Of a DNA stretch of 64,000 nt, positions 34,746 to 41,739 are shown in pieces. The notes under the pieces were generated by a model, which was given only the letters and a program-made list of their open reading frames with translations, did no database searches and was not told the origin of the DNA. The DNA is taken from NCBI RefSeq assembly GCF_014649375.1, contig NZ_BMSX01000030.1, forward strand, positions 1 to 64,000. The letters run 5' to 3'. The stretch comes from Streptomyces aurantiogriseus (GTDB lineage Bacteria; Actinomycetota; Actinomycetes; Streptomycetales; Streptomycetaceae). Positions within the stretch are counted from its first letter, which is position 1. Each line of letters starts with the position of its first letter. Position numbers and translations under genes: made by a program.

Positions 34746-35759
34746 ATGCCCGCACGCCGCACGGCCGTCGCCGTCACCGCCCTGGGCCTGGCCCCACTGG
34801 CCCTGACCGCGCTGTCCGCCGCCCCTGCGGCCGCGCACGGTTCGATGGGCGACCCGGTCAGCCGCGTGGCGCAGTGCTACGCGGAGGGACCCGAGAGCCC
34901 CAAGTCGGAGGCCTGCGGGGCGGCTGTCGCGGCCGGCGGGACGCAGGCGCTGTACGACTGGAACGGCGTCCGCATCGGCGACGCGGGCGGCCGTCACCAG
35001 GAGCTGATCCCGGACGGCAAGCTGTGCAGCGCGAACAACGAGGCGTTCAAGGGCCTCGACGTGGCCCGCGCCGACTGGCCGGCGACGAGCGTGCGCGGCG
35101 GCTCATACACCTTCACGTACCGCGTGACCGCCCCGCACAAGGGCACCTTCACGGTGTATGTCACCAAGGCCGGTTATGACCCCACCCAGCCACTGGCCTG
35201 GTCCGACCTGGATCTGGAGCACCCGGTGGCGACGGCCACCGACCCGGTCGCGGCGGGCGGCTTCTCCACCTTCTCCGGCACCCTGCCCGAGCGTTCGGGC
35301 CGGCATCTGCTGTACGCGGTGTGGCAGCGCTCGGACAGCCCGGAGGCGTTCTACTCCTGCTCGGACGTCACGTTCGGCGGGGCAGGCGCCCCGGCGGCTC
35401 CCGCCGCCTCCGCGCCCTCCGAGGAGCAGATCGAGGACGGTACCGACAAGTCGACGATCGAGCACGGCGGTCACGGCGACGACGATCCCGCCACGACCAC
35501 GGACCCGGCCACGGACCCGACCACCGCACCGGCCACTCAACCGGTCGGCCGACCGGCCACCGCCCCGTCGTCCGCGGCCCCGGCGGCCGACGAGCCGAAG
35601 GCGGCCGGGGCCGGCGTCGGCGAGGACCTCGCCGAGACCGGTGGCGACGGCAGCACGCCGTACCTCGCCGTCGGCGGCGCGGCCGTACTGGCGCTGGGCG
35701 CGGCGCTGCTGTTCGCGTCGGTGCGCCGGCGCGCGGTGGGCGGCCGGCCCGGCCGCTGA
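34746..35759 (+). CDS. Lytic polysaccharide monooxygenase (AA10) with sortase anchor
   Basis: A 337-residue secreted copper enzyme that cleaves chitin or cellulose oxidatively. The signal peptide ends AAPAAA, leaving His31 as the mature N-terminus (HGSMGDPVSR), half of the copper histidine brace; His131 (TAPHKGTF) is the likely partner. The AA10 domain ends about residue 215 (FYSCSDVTFGG). A Thr/Pro/Asp-rich linker leads to LAETGGD, a hydrophobic helix and VRRRAVGG: the class E sortase signal of streptomycetes. There is no separate carbohydrate-binding module. The enzyme is thus predicted to be covalently bound to peptidoglycan. Confidence 0.88.
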   Translation: MPARRTAVAVTALGLAPLALTALSAAPAAAHGSMGDPVSRVAQCYAEGPESPKSEACGAAVAAGGTQALYDWNGVRIGDAGGRHQELIPDGKLCSANNEAFKGLDVARADWPATSVRGGSYTFTYRVTAPHKGTFTVYVTKAGYDPTQPLAWSDLDLEHPVATATDPVAAGGFSTFSGTLPERSGRHLLYAVWQRSDSPEAFYSCSDVTFGGAGAPAAPAASAPSEEQIEDGTDKSTIEHGGHGDDDPATTTDPATDPTTAPATQPVGRPATAPSSAAPAADEPKAAGAGVGEDLAETGGDGSTPYLAVGGAAVLALGAALLFASVRRRAVGGRPGR

Positions 35760-35770
35760 CCCCAGGAACT

Positions 35771-35809
35771 CCGGGGCCTGACCGGCGGCTCAGACCGGTC
35801 AGGCCCCGG
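35771..35809. terminator. Bidirectional hairpin terminator
   Basis: CCGGGGCCTGACCGG and its exact complement form a 15-bp stem with a 9-base loop, between the convergent monooxygenase (ends 35759) and lipase (ends 35827) genes. Confidence 0.8.
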
Positions 35810-35826
35810 CGGACACACCACGGCGG

Positions 35827-36696
35827 TCAGCTGATCGCCGACGCACAGGTGGTCGGGGTGGCGTGCGCCGGGTCGAGCGCGTTGGCCACCTCGTGGAAGG
35901 CGATCCGGTCGGTCAGTCCGAGCAGCGCGTGCTCGGACAGGTCGAGCGGGCACAGGTCCTGGATGAGGACGTTGTCGACGTTCGCCCCGCTCAGGAACTG
36001 CGACCGGTACGGCGTCACCACCTCGTCGTACCGGGTGGCGATGACCGTGTAGCGGACGCCGGGGACGGTGTCGCCGCCCGCGTTGAGCTTGGTCATGAAG
36101 TCGGAGCCGGCGATCTGCTGGGCGAGGGCGGGGGTGGCGGCGGTGAGGAGGTCCTCGGCGCCGGGGAAGTACGGGAGCAGGTGGGTGAGCCCGGCGAGGG
36201 TGGTGCCGTGGTTGTTGGGGGCGATGCCGACGAGGGCGTTCACCTTGGCCGCTCCACCGAGGAACTTGAGGTAGTAGCGGGGCATCATGCCGCCCTGCGA
36301 GTGTCCGACGAGGTCGGCCTCGGCGGCGCCGGTCGCGGCGAGCACCTTGTCGACGTAGACGGACAGTTGCTCGGCCGACTTGTCGATGGGGCCGAGGGCG
36401 TGGAAGAAGGGGACGCCCGGCAGTTGGCCGTAGTCGAGGGAGAAGACGCAGTAGCCGCGGTGCGCCAGGTAGGGCGCGAGGGCGAGCCAGTTGTCCACGG
36501 AGTTGGCGAGGGTGCCGTGGACCAGGACGACGGGGCGGGGGTGGGCGGCGGAGGGCTTGCAGTCGTAGTCGTTCCAGCCGCTCGACGAGGAGACGGCGGC
36601 GTCGGAGGCGTGGGCGGCGGTGACGGGGAGGATGGTGGCCGAGGCGGCCAGCAGCAGCGCGGCCAGCGGTCTGAGCAGGCGTTTCCAGGGCAGCAT
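35827..36696 (-). CDS. Secreted triacylglycerol lipase (alpha/beta hydrolase)
   Basis: A 289-residue secreted lipase of the class 2/LipA type. Signal peptide to about residue 30 (TAAHA); RPVVLVHGTLANSVDNW is the oxyanion-loop strand; GHSQGGMM holds the nucleophile Ser (about residue 135); Asp and His are expected around LDLSEHALLGL. The ATG at 36696 has AAGGAG upstream. Four Cys probably form disulfides. No lipase-specific foldase gene is adjacent, as expected for the actinobacterial type. Confidence 0.92.
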   Translation of the reverse strand: MLPWKRLLRPLAALLLAASATILPVTAAHASDAAVSSSSGWNDYDCKPSAAHPRPVVLVHGTLANSVDNWLALAPYLAHRGYCVFSLDYGQLPGVPFFHALGPIDKSAEQLSVYVDKVLAATGAAEADLVGHSQGGMMPRYYLKFLGGAAKVNALVGIAPNNHGTTLAGLTHLLPYFPGAEDLLTAATPALAQQIAGSDFMTKLNAGGDTVPGVRYTVIATRYDEVVTPYRSQFLSGANVDNVLIQDLCPLDLSEHALLGLTDRIAFHEVANALDPAHATPTTCASAIS

Positions 36697-36868
36697 CGCG
36701 TGATCTCCTTGCGGCTCAAGGGACGTTCGACGGCCTTACGCCCTGTGATCCGGATCACGAGGATGCTGTTCACTCGCCAAGTTACGGGCGAGTAGGTGAG
36801 GTGTGAAGTTACGCGTCAGTAAAAACTTCCAGTGATAGCCCGGGACTGCCGAGACCCCTGACACTCCG

Positions 36869-37312
36869 TCACCAGGCGGGCCTGAGGGGGCCGTAGGGGG
36901 CGATGCGCACCAACCGGTCGTACAGCAGGCGCACGTCACCCTCCCCGAGCACCTCCACCCACGCCCGCACGGCATCGGCGGCGGCCTCCTCCGCGGCCCG
37001 GGTGCACTCCCACCCCCGCTCGGTGAGCACGATCAGGCGGGCCCGCGCATCCTCGGGATGCGGCCGCCGCTCGACGTACCCCTTGCGCACGAGCTCGTCG
37101 ACGAGCTGGCTCGCCGCCTGCTTGGTCACCCCGAGATGGGTGGCCAGCTCGGTGACCGTCGCGCCACCCCGGGCGAGCCGCGTGAAGGCGAAGCCATAGG
37201 CGGGCCGCCCCTCGAATCCGCGGGCCTCGACCCCGTCGTTGATACGCCGCGTGAGGTCGCCGGCGGCGGCGAGCAGGGCGGCGGTCAGGGCGAGGGCTTC
37301 GGAGTTCTGCAC
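36869..37312 (-). CDS. MarR family regulator
   Basis: A 147-residue winged-helix regulator: helices around VTELATHLGVTKQAASQLVDELVRKGYVERRPHPEDARARLIVLT, recognisable across the standard MarR spacing (about residues 52-98), and a long dimerisation helix after it. GTG at 37312 is the start. It diverges from a cupin gene; two near-identical 26-bp repeats, each with a GTCAAG palindrome, fill the space between, so it probably represses both genes. Confidence 0.9.
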   Translation of the reverse strand: MQNSEALALTAALLAAAGDLTRRINDGVEARGFEGRPAYGFAFTRLARGGATVTELATHLGVTKQAASQLVDELVRKGYVERRPHPEDARARLIVLTERGWECTRAAEEAAADAVRAWVEVLGEGDVRLLYDRLVRIAPYGPLRPAW

Positions 37313-37332
37313 GCCTGCATTGAAACACCCTT

Positions 37333-37392
37333 GACGATTTGGTCAAGCTACTTGACCATGACCTCAGACGATTTAGTCAAGTTACTTGACCA
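37333..37392. promoter_or_regulatory. Duplicated MarR operators
   Basis: Two 26-bp direct repeats (37333-37358 and 37367-37392, two mismatches, period 34) each contain a dyad: GGTCAAG-CTA-CTTGACC at 37341-37357 and GTCAAG-TTA-CTTGAC at 37376-37390. They lie between the divergent MarR and cupin starts. Confidence 0.75.
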
Positions 37393-37418
37393 ACACCGAC
37401 CCGAGTCAGGAGTCACCC

Positions 37419-37793
37419 GTGCCCGTCATCCGCGCCTCCGACGCCGTCACCCACGAGATCCACGGCGCCCGCTTCGTCTCGTACGCCACTCCGCTCACCG
37501 GCTCCAAGGAGCTCGCCGCCTGGCGGGGCGAGATCCCCCCGGGGACGAAGGCGCCCGCGCACACCGTCAACCGGGAGGAGATCCTCCATGTGCTCATCGG
37601 GGAGCTGGAAGTCACGCTCGACGGCCGCACCGAGCGCATCGCCGCGGGTGACACGCTCATCGTCAACCCCGGCGCGACCCTGAGCGTCGAGAACCCGACC
37701 GGTCACACCGCGCTCACCTGGGTCACCACGTCCATCGGCCTGGAGGCGGAGCTGGCCGACGGCACCCGGATCACCCCTCCCTGGGCCAACTGA
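37419..37793 (+). CDS. Single-domain cupin protein
   Basis: A 124-residue cupin. GTG at 37419 (GGAG upstream) is chosen over an upstream TTG that lies inside the operator. Motif 1 is around PAHTVNREEILHVLIGELEV, with His and Glu available as metal ligands; motif 2 is around AGDTLIVNPGATLSVENP. Such small cupins bind metals or small effectors; no activity can be assigned. Divergent from MarR and likely under its control. Confidence 0.85.
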   Translation: MPVIRASDAVTHEIHGARFVSYATPLTGSKELAAWRGEIPPGTKAPAHTVNREEILHVLIGELEVTLDGRTERIAAGDTLIVNPGATLSVENPTGHTALTWVTTSIGLEAELADGTRITPPWAN

Positions 37794-37811
37794 CCTCCGG
37801 GCCGGGCGGGG

Positions 37812-37970
37812 TCACGCCGCCGATCCCCCGGGCATCACCGCCTCGGCCAGTGCCTCGTCCGGCGGCAGGGCCTGGACGACGGGTGTGAACTCCTCCAGCA
37901 ACCCGAGCAGCCCCGGCAGGGCCGCCTCGTGCGCCGGCGGCAGCTGGAAACGTACGCAGAGGATGGTCAT
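37812..37970 (-). pseudogene. Truncated 5' fragment of an imuB/dinB-like gene
   Basis: From ATG 37970 the ORF encodes 52 residues opening MTILCVRFQLPP and then GLLEEFTPVVQALPPDEALAEA. This matches the N-terminus of Y-family polymerase-like proteins partnered with DnaE2; compare ITPHVQAVPPNAVQLDL in the intact copy at 40633-41739. The homology stops abruptly after 45 codons. As in the intact cassette, its ATG overlaps the stop of a dnaE2 reading frame (ATGA). Confidence 0.65.
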
Positions 37971-38110
37971 CCCGCACTCCCCGGACTCTGGTGCCACAAC
38001 TTCCGTGCTGTCGAAGGCCCATGCAGCAGCCAGGAGTCGAAGACGGTGTGGGCGCAGGCGTCGTGGGAGTCGTCGAAGAAGGCGAGGTCGACCAGGCCGG
38101 TGCCGTCGCC
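37967..38110 (-). pseudogene. Decayed 3' fragment of a second dnaE2
   Basis: The frame reads DGTGLVDLAFFDDSHDACAHTVF, then WLLHG, then KLWHQSPGSAG and stop. The intact DnaE2 in this window has DGSGLVDLAFFEDSHPACAHTVF and ends KKFGYTSPGSAG, with about 85 residues between that are missing here. Upstream the similarity fades after GVRA. The fragment is a deletion relic of a second dnaE2-imuB pair; it cannot be functional. Confidence 0.7.
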
Positions 38111-38396
38111 CACTCCACCGGGCGCTCGCACACCGATAGCCCCGCAAGCACCGGAGCATGCACGAGGGACGGCGGACACTGGTCGCCCATTGTCCGCCGC
38201 CCGCGGTGCTCGGTGGCCGGGTGGCCCGCCGCCTTCAGTCGTCTCGAGCACCTGGAAGAGCGGCCCGCATAGGCAGGGCGGCGGAATGGGGCAGCCCCAC
38301 AGTGCATTGCACGGGCACAGTTGATACATCAACTATGGAGGCTGACTCGACGATCGGATCGGCGGAAGTCCGACTCATGATGCGCCTTTCCAGGGG
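38111..38396. other. Gene-poor scar with an orphan MarR palindrome
   Basis: No intact gene lies between the dnaE2 relic and the pirin gene. The segment carries AGTTGATACATCAACT at 38319-38334, a copy of the operator seen near the pirin and acetyltransferase genes. An ATG follows it at once on the plus strand (38335) but opens a frame that merely runs antisense into pirin. I infer the remains of a lost regulated gene. Confidence 0.4.
38319..38334. promoter_or_regulatory. MarR-type palindrome, copy A
   Basis: AGTTGAT-AC-ATCAACT has perfect 7-bp arms. The same sequence type recurs at 39409-39424 and 40639-40654. Confidence 0.6.
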
Positions 38397-39386
38397 TCAG
38401 TGCCGCGGGGGATTGCGGCGCGGGGTCATGACGGCGTTCGGCAGGGCAGGAGCGGGAAGGCGGCCGCCCGGATATCCCTCGACGGCGCCGAATCGGCCGG
38501 AGGAGGCCTCCCAGTCCTCGCGGGCCCGGACGATGTCGTCGTGGCTGCGTCCGATGAAGTTCCACCACATGACGATCTCCTCCTCGAAAGGAGGCCCTCC
38601 GAGCAGCATCACGCGCGCCGGGCCGTCCGACTCGTTCACTACCGTCAGGGTGTCGGTGCCGCAGGGAACATAGCCGAGTTCGGCCGGGCGCAGCACCGTG
38701 TCGATCAGGCGGACGCCCCCGCTGTCCACGAGAAGTCCGTGCTCAAAGGCAGTGTCCACGGCGAGAGTGATCGCGGCACGCGGTTCGAGGGTGATCTCCG
38801 CGCCCAGCAGAGGCGTGAAGGTCCGCACCGGCGACGCGCTTCCGGCGAGCGAACCCAGAAAGACCCTCATCTCGGCCCCCTCGGTCCGCACGACTTCGGG
38901 AACGTAGTGCTGGAAGTCCCGGTCGGCGTTCCGGTGCTCCTCGGGAAGCGCCACCCACAGCTGGACGCCGTGGAGAACGGTGGTGCCCGGGGTGGAGACC
39001 TCCGAGTGGCAGATGCCGTAGCCGCCGGTCATGAGGTTCATCTCGCCGGGGCGGATCAGCGCGTGGGTGCCCAGGCTGTCGCGGTGCTCGACCTCCCCGC
39101 TGAACAGCCAGCTCACCGTCTGCAGCCCGGTGTGCGGATGCGGGGCGACGTCCATGCCGCCCGTCGCAGGGACATCGGTCGGGCCGTAGTGGTCCGCGAA
39201 GCACCAGGCACCGATCAGCGTCCGGGAACGCTGCGGCAGGGTCCGGCGCACGCGCATCGCACGCGGACCGCCCAGGGGTACCTCGCGCGCCGACAGGACG
39301 TCGACCACAGGCGCTCCGCCCTGCCGCCCGCCGTCGACCGGGGCTCCGCACCTCAGCTCCGCGGGTTCGGTTTCCACGTTGCTCAC
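38397..39386 (-). CDS. Pirin family protein
   Basis: A 329-residue bicupin of the pirin family, members of which bind iron and act as quercetinases or redox regulators. The metal-binding block appears in DVAPHPHTGLQTVSWLF and HSEVSTPG (His residues about 85-130), and the conserved FADHYGP and MNLMTGG stretches are present. I chose GTG at 39386 because GGAGG is nine bases upstream; GTG at 39395 abuts it too closely. A palindrome 23-38 bases upstream and the MarR gene 200 bases away suggest control by that regulator. Confidence 0.9.
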   Translation of the reverse strand: MSNVETEPAELRCGAPVDGGRQGGAPVVDVLSAREVPLGGPRAMRVRRTLPQRSRTLIGAWCFADHYGPTDVPATGGMDVAPHPHTGLQTVSWLFSGEVEHRDSLGTHALIRPGEMNLMTGGYGICHSEVSTPGTTVLHGVQLWVALPEEHRNADRDFQHYVPEVVRTEGAEMRVFLGSLAGSASPVRTFTPLLGAEITLEPRAAITLAVDTAFEHGLLVDSGGVRLIDTVLRPAELGYVPCGTDTLTVVNESDGPARVMLLGGPPFEEEIVMWWNFIGRSHDDIVRAREDWEASSGRFGAVEGYPGGRLPAPALPNAVMTPRRNPPRH

Positions 39387-39408
39387 CGGGACCACCCTCC
39401 ACCAATCT

Positions 39409-39424
39409 AGTTGTTACATCAACT
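39409..39424. promoter_or_regulatory. MarR-type palindrome, copy B (pirin promoter)
   Basis: AGTTGTT-AC-ATCAACT, one mismatch from the perfect copies, 23 bases upstream of the pirin start. Confidence 0.6.
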
Positions 39425-39507
39425 ATTATGTCATGAGAGCAGGCCGCTGGGCCACAACAGACATCAGACACACGGGACGGCCCCAGCGGCCGTCAAGGAG
39501 GGTCACC

Positions 39508-39584
39508 ATGAGCAACCCCGCCACCGGCGGGTGTCGATCATGAGCAAGCACCCGGTATCGGCGTCGCCCAAGGCGTCCGGTTGA
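39508..39584 (+). other. Two mini-ORFs behind a strong ribosome site
   Basis: ATG at 39508 follows AAGGAGGGTCACC and opens an 11-codon frame (MSNPATGGCRS) whose TGA overlaps the ATG of a 14-codon frame (MSKHPVSASPKASG, ends 39584). A strong ribosome site before such short frames suggests truncated gene starts left by deletion, or unusual leader peptides. Divergent from pirin and downstream of palindrome B. Confidence 0.3.
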
Positions 39585-39593
39585 CGAGTCCGG

Positions 39594-40061
39594 TCAGCGC
39601 TGGTCGTCGTCCAGCTTGTTCACGACGCGTTCGGAGAGCTGGGCCAGCACCCGCAGTTCCGACGGCGTGACATGGTCGAGGAACAGTTCGCGTACGGCCT
39701 CGACATGGCGTGGGGCAGCGGCCTCGATCGCCGCGCGACCGGCGTCCGTGATCACCACGAACGCCCCACGCCCGTCCTCGGGGCAGTCCTCCCGCACCAC
39801 CAGCCCACGGCCGGCCATCCTCGCGATGTGGTGGGACATCCTGCTCTTCTCCCAGTCCAGCGCGCGGGTCAGCTCCTGGTAGCGCTGCCGACCGTCCGGC
39901 ACATCCGTCAGATGGACCAGCACCGCGAAGTCAGGACCCGACAGATTCGACTCCGCCTGCAGCAGGCGGGACAACCGGCCCCCAAGCCTCTCGTGCAGGC
40001 GAGTGAAGCTCCGCCAAGCGTGCTGTTCCTCCGGCGTCAGCCATCGCACCGTCTCTGCCAT
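39594..40061 (-). CDS. MarR family regulator
   Basis: A 155-residue winged-helix protein (LSGPDFAVLVHLTDVPDGRQRYQELTRALDWEKSRMSHHIARMAGRGLV spans the DNA-binding part, about residues 40-92; wing around CPEDGRGAFVVIT). The ATG at 40061 lies 18 bases from a degenerate AGTTGACAC half-palindrome. The same operator type lies before pirin, before the acetyltransferase and at an orphan site, so this is the best candidate for the shared regulator. Confidence 0.9.
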   Translation of the reverse strand: MAETVRWLTPEEQHAWRSFTRLHERLGGRLSRLLQAESNLSGPDFAVLVHLTDVPDGRQRYQELTRALDWEKSRMSHHIARMAGRGLVVREDCPEDGRGAFVVITDAGRAAIEAAAPRHVEAVRELFLDHVTPSELRVLAQLSERVVNKLDDDQR

Positions 40062-40078
40062 GAAGAAAGTCCAAACCT

Positions 40079-40098
40079 AGTTGACACTTCATCGAACT
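40079..40098. promoter_or_regulatory. Degenerate MarR-type site upstream of the MarR gene
   Basis: AGTTGACACTTCATCGAACT keeps the left half of the AGTTGAT palindrome well and ends in AACT with altered spacing. Autoregulation is plausible but this copy is weak. Confidence 0.35.
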
Positions 40099-40108
40099 AC
40101 GGCAGGCT

Positions 40109-40252
40109 CTACGGTACCCCCAGCGAACCGGTGTGGGCGGCGTCGAAGGCGACGAGGGTGAGGACGCGTACGGGGCCGCCCGCGAGCTCGATCGAGTCGG
40201 GGATCTCCCCCTGGCGGAGGCGTCGAGGACCGCGTCGACGCCGTGGGCGCTC
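40109..40252 (-). pseudogene. Fragment of a zinc-type alcohol dehydrogenase/oxidoreductase
   Basis: Two frames together give AHGVDAVLDAS, then GEIPDSIELAGGPVRVLTLVAFDAAHTG, which looks like the NAD(P)-binding half of a medium-chain oxidoreductase broken by a frameshift and cut at both ends. No start, catalytic domain or stop in register. Another sign that this stretch has suffered deletions. Confidence 0.4.
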
Positions 40253-40254
40253 GA

Positions 40255-40563
40255 TCAGTCGCTGACCCTGCTGCGGGACTGGTACAGCAGGTCCTGGTAC
40301 TCGGGATGCCGGGCGATCCAGCCCGCGAAGAAGGGGCAGGTGGCCAATACCCGCAGTCCCGAGGCGCGTGCCTCGTCGAGGGCGGTGCGGACCAGCGCGG
40401 ATCCGACTCCCTTGCCCTCGTATTCCGGTGCGACCTCTGTGTGTACGAACGCGATGAGTTCCGACGTACGGATGTACTCCGCGACGCCCGCGACCTCGGG
40501 CTCTCCGTCGACGCGGGCCTCGTAGCGCTTCGCCTCGGCGACGTTGCTCACTTCGACCGCCAT
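40255..40563 (-). CDS. Small GNAT-like N-acetyltransferase (YjdJ type)
   Basis: A 102-residue single-domain acetyltransferase of the short YjdJ/GCN5-like type: ELIAFVHTEVAPEYEGKGVGSALVRTALDEARASGLRVLATCPFFAGWIARHPEY covers the acetyl-CoA loop (EGKGVGSAL) and the conserved CPF...HPEY tail in segments. Substrate unknown. A perfect AGTTGAT palindrome lies 76 bases upstream, inside the 3' end of the imuB-like gene, so it is probably regulated with pirin. Confidence 0.85.
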   Translation of the reverse strand: MAVEVSNVAEAKRYEARVDGEPEVAGVAEYIRTSELIAFVHTEVAPEYEGKGVGSALVRTALDEARASGLRVLATCPFFAGWIARHPEYQDLLYQSRSRVSD

Positions 40564-40632
40564 GCGTCCTCCTCATGAACCTGGTCCCGCTCATGCGACG
40601 GGACAGTCAGTCGGCCGCGCACCAGATTAATC

Positions 40633-41739
40633 TCATTCAGTTGATGTATCAACTTTGACATCGGGGACCGTCTCCGCGCGGGTCTGCTCGCGGAACCGGT
40701 CGGGCTCGATCACGGCCCGCCGTGCCCCGGTGTCCGTCCACGCCAGTGGGACAAGCGGCCAGTCCGCCAGAGCGGCTGGACGTACAGCCTCCGGCCCGAA
40801 GCGTAGGCGGGCACGGTCTGCTGCGGCTTCCGCTGCACGGGCACGGGCATCACCGGGGTCCAAGGAGAGCTGGCGGTAGGCGCTGTCAGCCGGCAGCAAG
40901 TCGTCAGCACGGATCACGAAGGCACGGACTCGCGCTCGCTGCAGACCCAGGACGGTCAGCAGACCCAGGGCAGCCGCAGCCAGGGCCGGCGAGTGGCTGG
41001 TGGGTTCCGGCAGCGCGCGCGTACGCGTGGTGGAGCTGCGATCGGCGTACCTCACCGTGAGGGTGAGTCGGCCGGTGATCCGGCTCTCGCCGCGCAGGCG
41101 TCGGCCGATCTGGTCGGCGAGTCCCAGGACTGCCCGGTGATGCTGTGCCGGGTCGAGGCAGTCCCGCTCCAGCACGAGGTCGGCGACCAAGTGCGCTGCC
41201 GGTTCCGAAGGGGTGACCGGGCGGGGATCATGACCTCGGGCACGCTCGGCCAGCAGCCGGGCGGGGCCCGCGCCGAGAAGTCGCTGCAGAGTCCCCGCGG
41301 GCAGGTCGATGACTTGGCCGATGGTGTGCAGGCCGTATCTGCTGAGCGTCTCCGCAGTGGTGCGGCCAATACCGGGCAGCGCGGTGACCGGCCGCGGATA
41401 CAGCCAGTCGACCGCCTGTCCGGTGGGAACCCACGTGGTGTCTCCCGGTGCGGACGCGTCGGCCGCCATGGCCGCCAGCATGCGGTTGCCCGCGAGGCCG
41501 GCGCTGCTGTCGATGCCGTAGAGGGCCTTCAGGCGGAGCTTCGCCAACTGGACGACGTCGTAGGGGGACAGGTCGAAGTATCTGAGCGCCGATGTCAGGT
41601 CGAGCTGGACGGCGTTGGGCGGGACGGCCTGGACGTGAGGCGTGATACCGGACATCAGTTCGACTACGTCGGCGTACTGAGCCTCGCTCAATGTGGCGTG
41701 CAGATGGAGGTGGGCGATGTGCCGCTGACGTGTGGTCAT
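40633..41739 (-). CDS. ImuB-like, catalytically inactive Y-family polymerase protein
   Basis: A 368-residue DinB-fold protein coupled by ATGA to dnaE2. The helix-hairpin-helix ALPGIGRTTAETLSRYGLHTIGQV and the little-finger region are present. The catalytic residues are not: the DxD of motif I is HLH (IAHLHLHATL), and the SIDE acid pair is replaced in PPNAVQLDLT. ImuB proteins of mutasome cassettes are inactive polymerases that bridge DnaE2 to the beta clamp; this is the natural role here. No imuA gene is adjacent. Its last codons overlap a MarR palindrome. Confidence 0.85.
   Translation of the reverse strand: MTTRQRHIAHLHLHATLSEAQYADVVELMSGITPHVQAVPPNAVQLDLTSALRYFDLSPYDVVQLAKLRLKALYGIDSSAGLAGNRMLAAMAADASAPGDTTWVPTGQAVDWLYPRPVTALPGIGRTTAETLSRYGLHTIGQVIDLPAGTLQRLLGAGPARLLAERARGHDPRPVTPSEPAAHLVADLVLERDCLDPAQHHRAVLGLADQIGRRLRGESRITGRLTLTVRYADRSSTTRTRALPEPTSHSPALAAAALGLLTVLGLQRARVRAFVIRADDLLPADSAYRQLSLDPGDARARAAEAAADRARLRFGPEAVRPAALADWPLVPLAWTDTGARRAVIEPDRFREQTRAETVPDVKVDTSTE
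40639..40654. promoter_or_regulatory. MarR-type palindrome, copy D (acetyltransferase promoter)
   Basis: AGTTGAT-GT-ATCAACT, perfect 7-bp arms. It lies within the last codons of the imuB-like gene and 76 bases ahead of the small acetyltransferase start. Confidence 0.6.

Noticed and set aside
37812..40654. Mobile element causing the rearrangements in this stretch
   Set aside because: No transposase, integrase, terminal inverted repeats or target duplication were found; only gene relics are visible.
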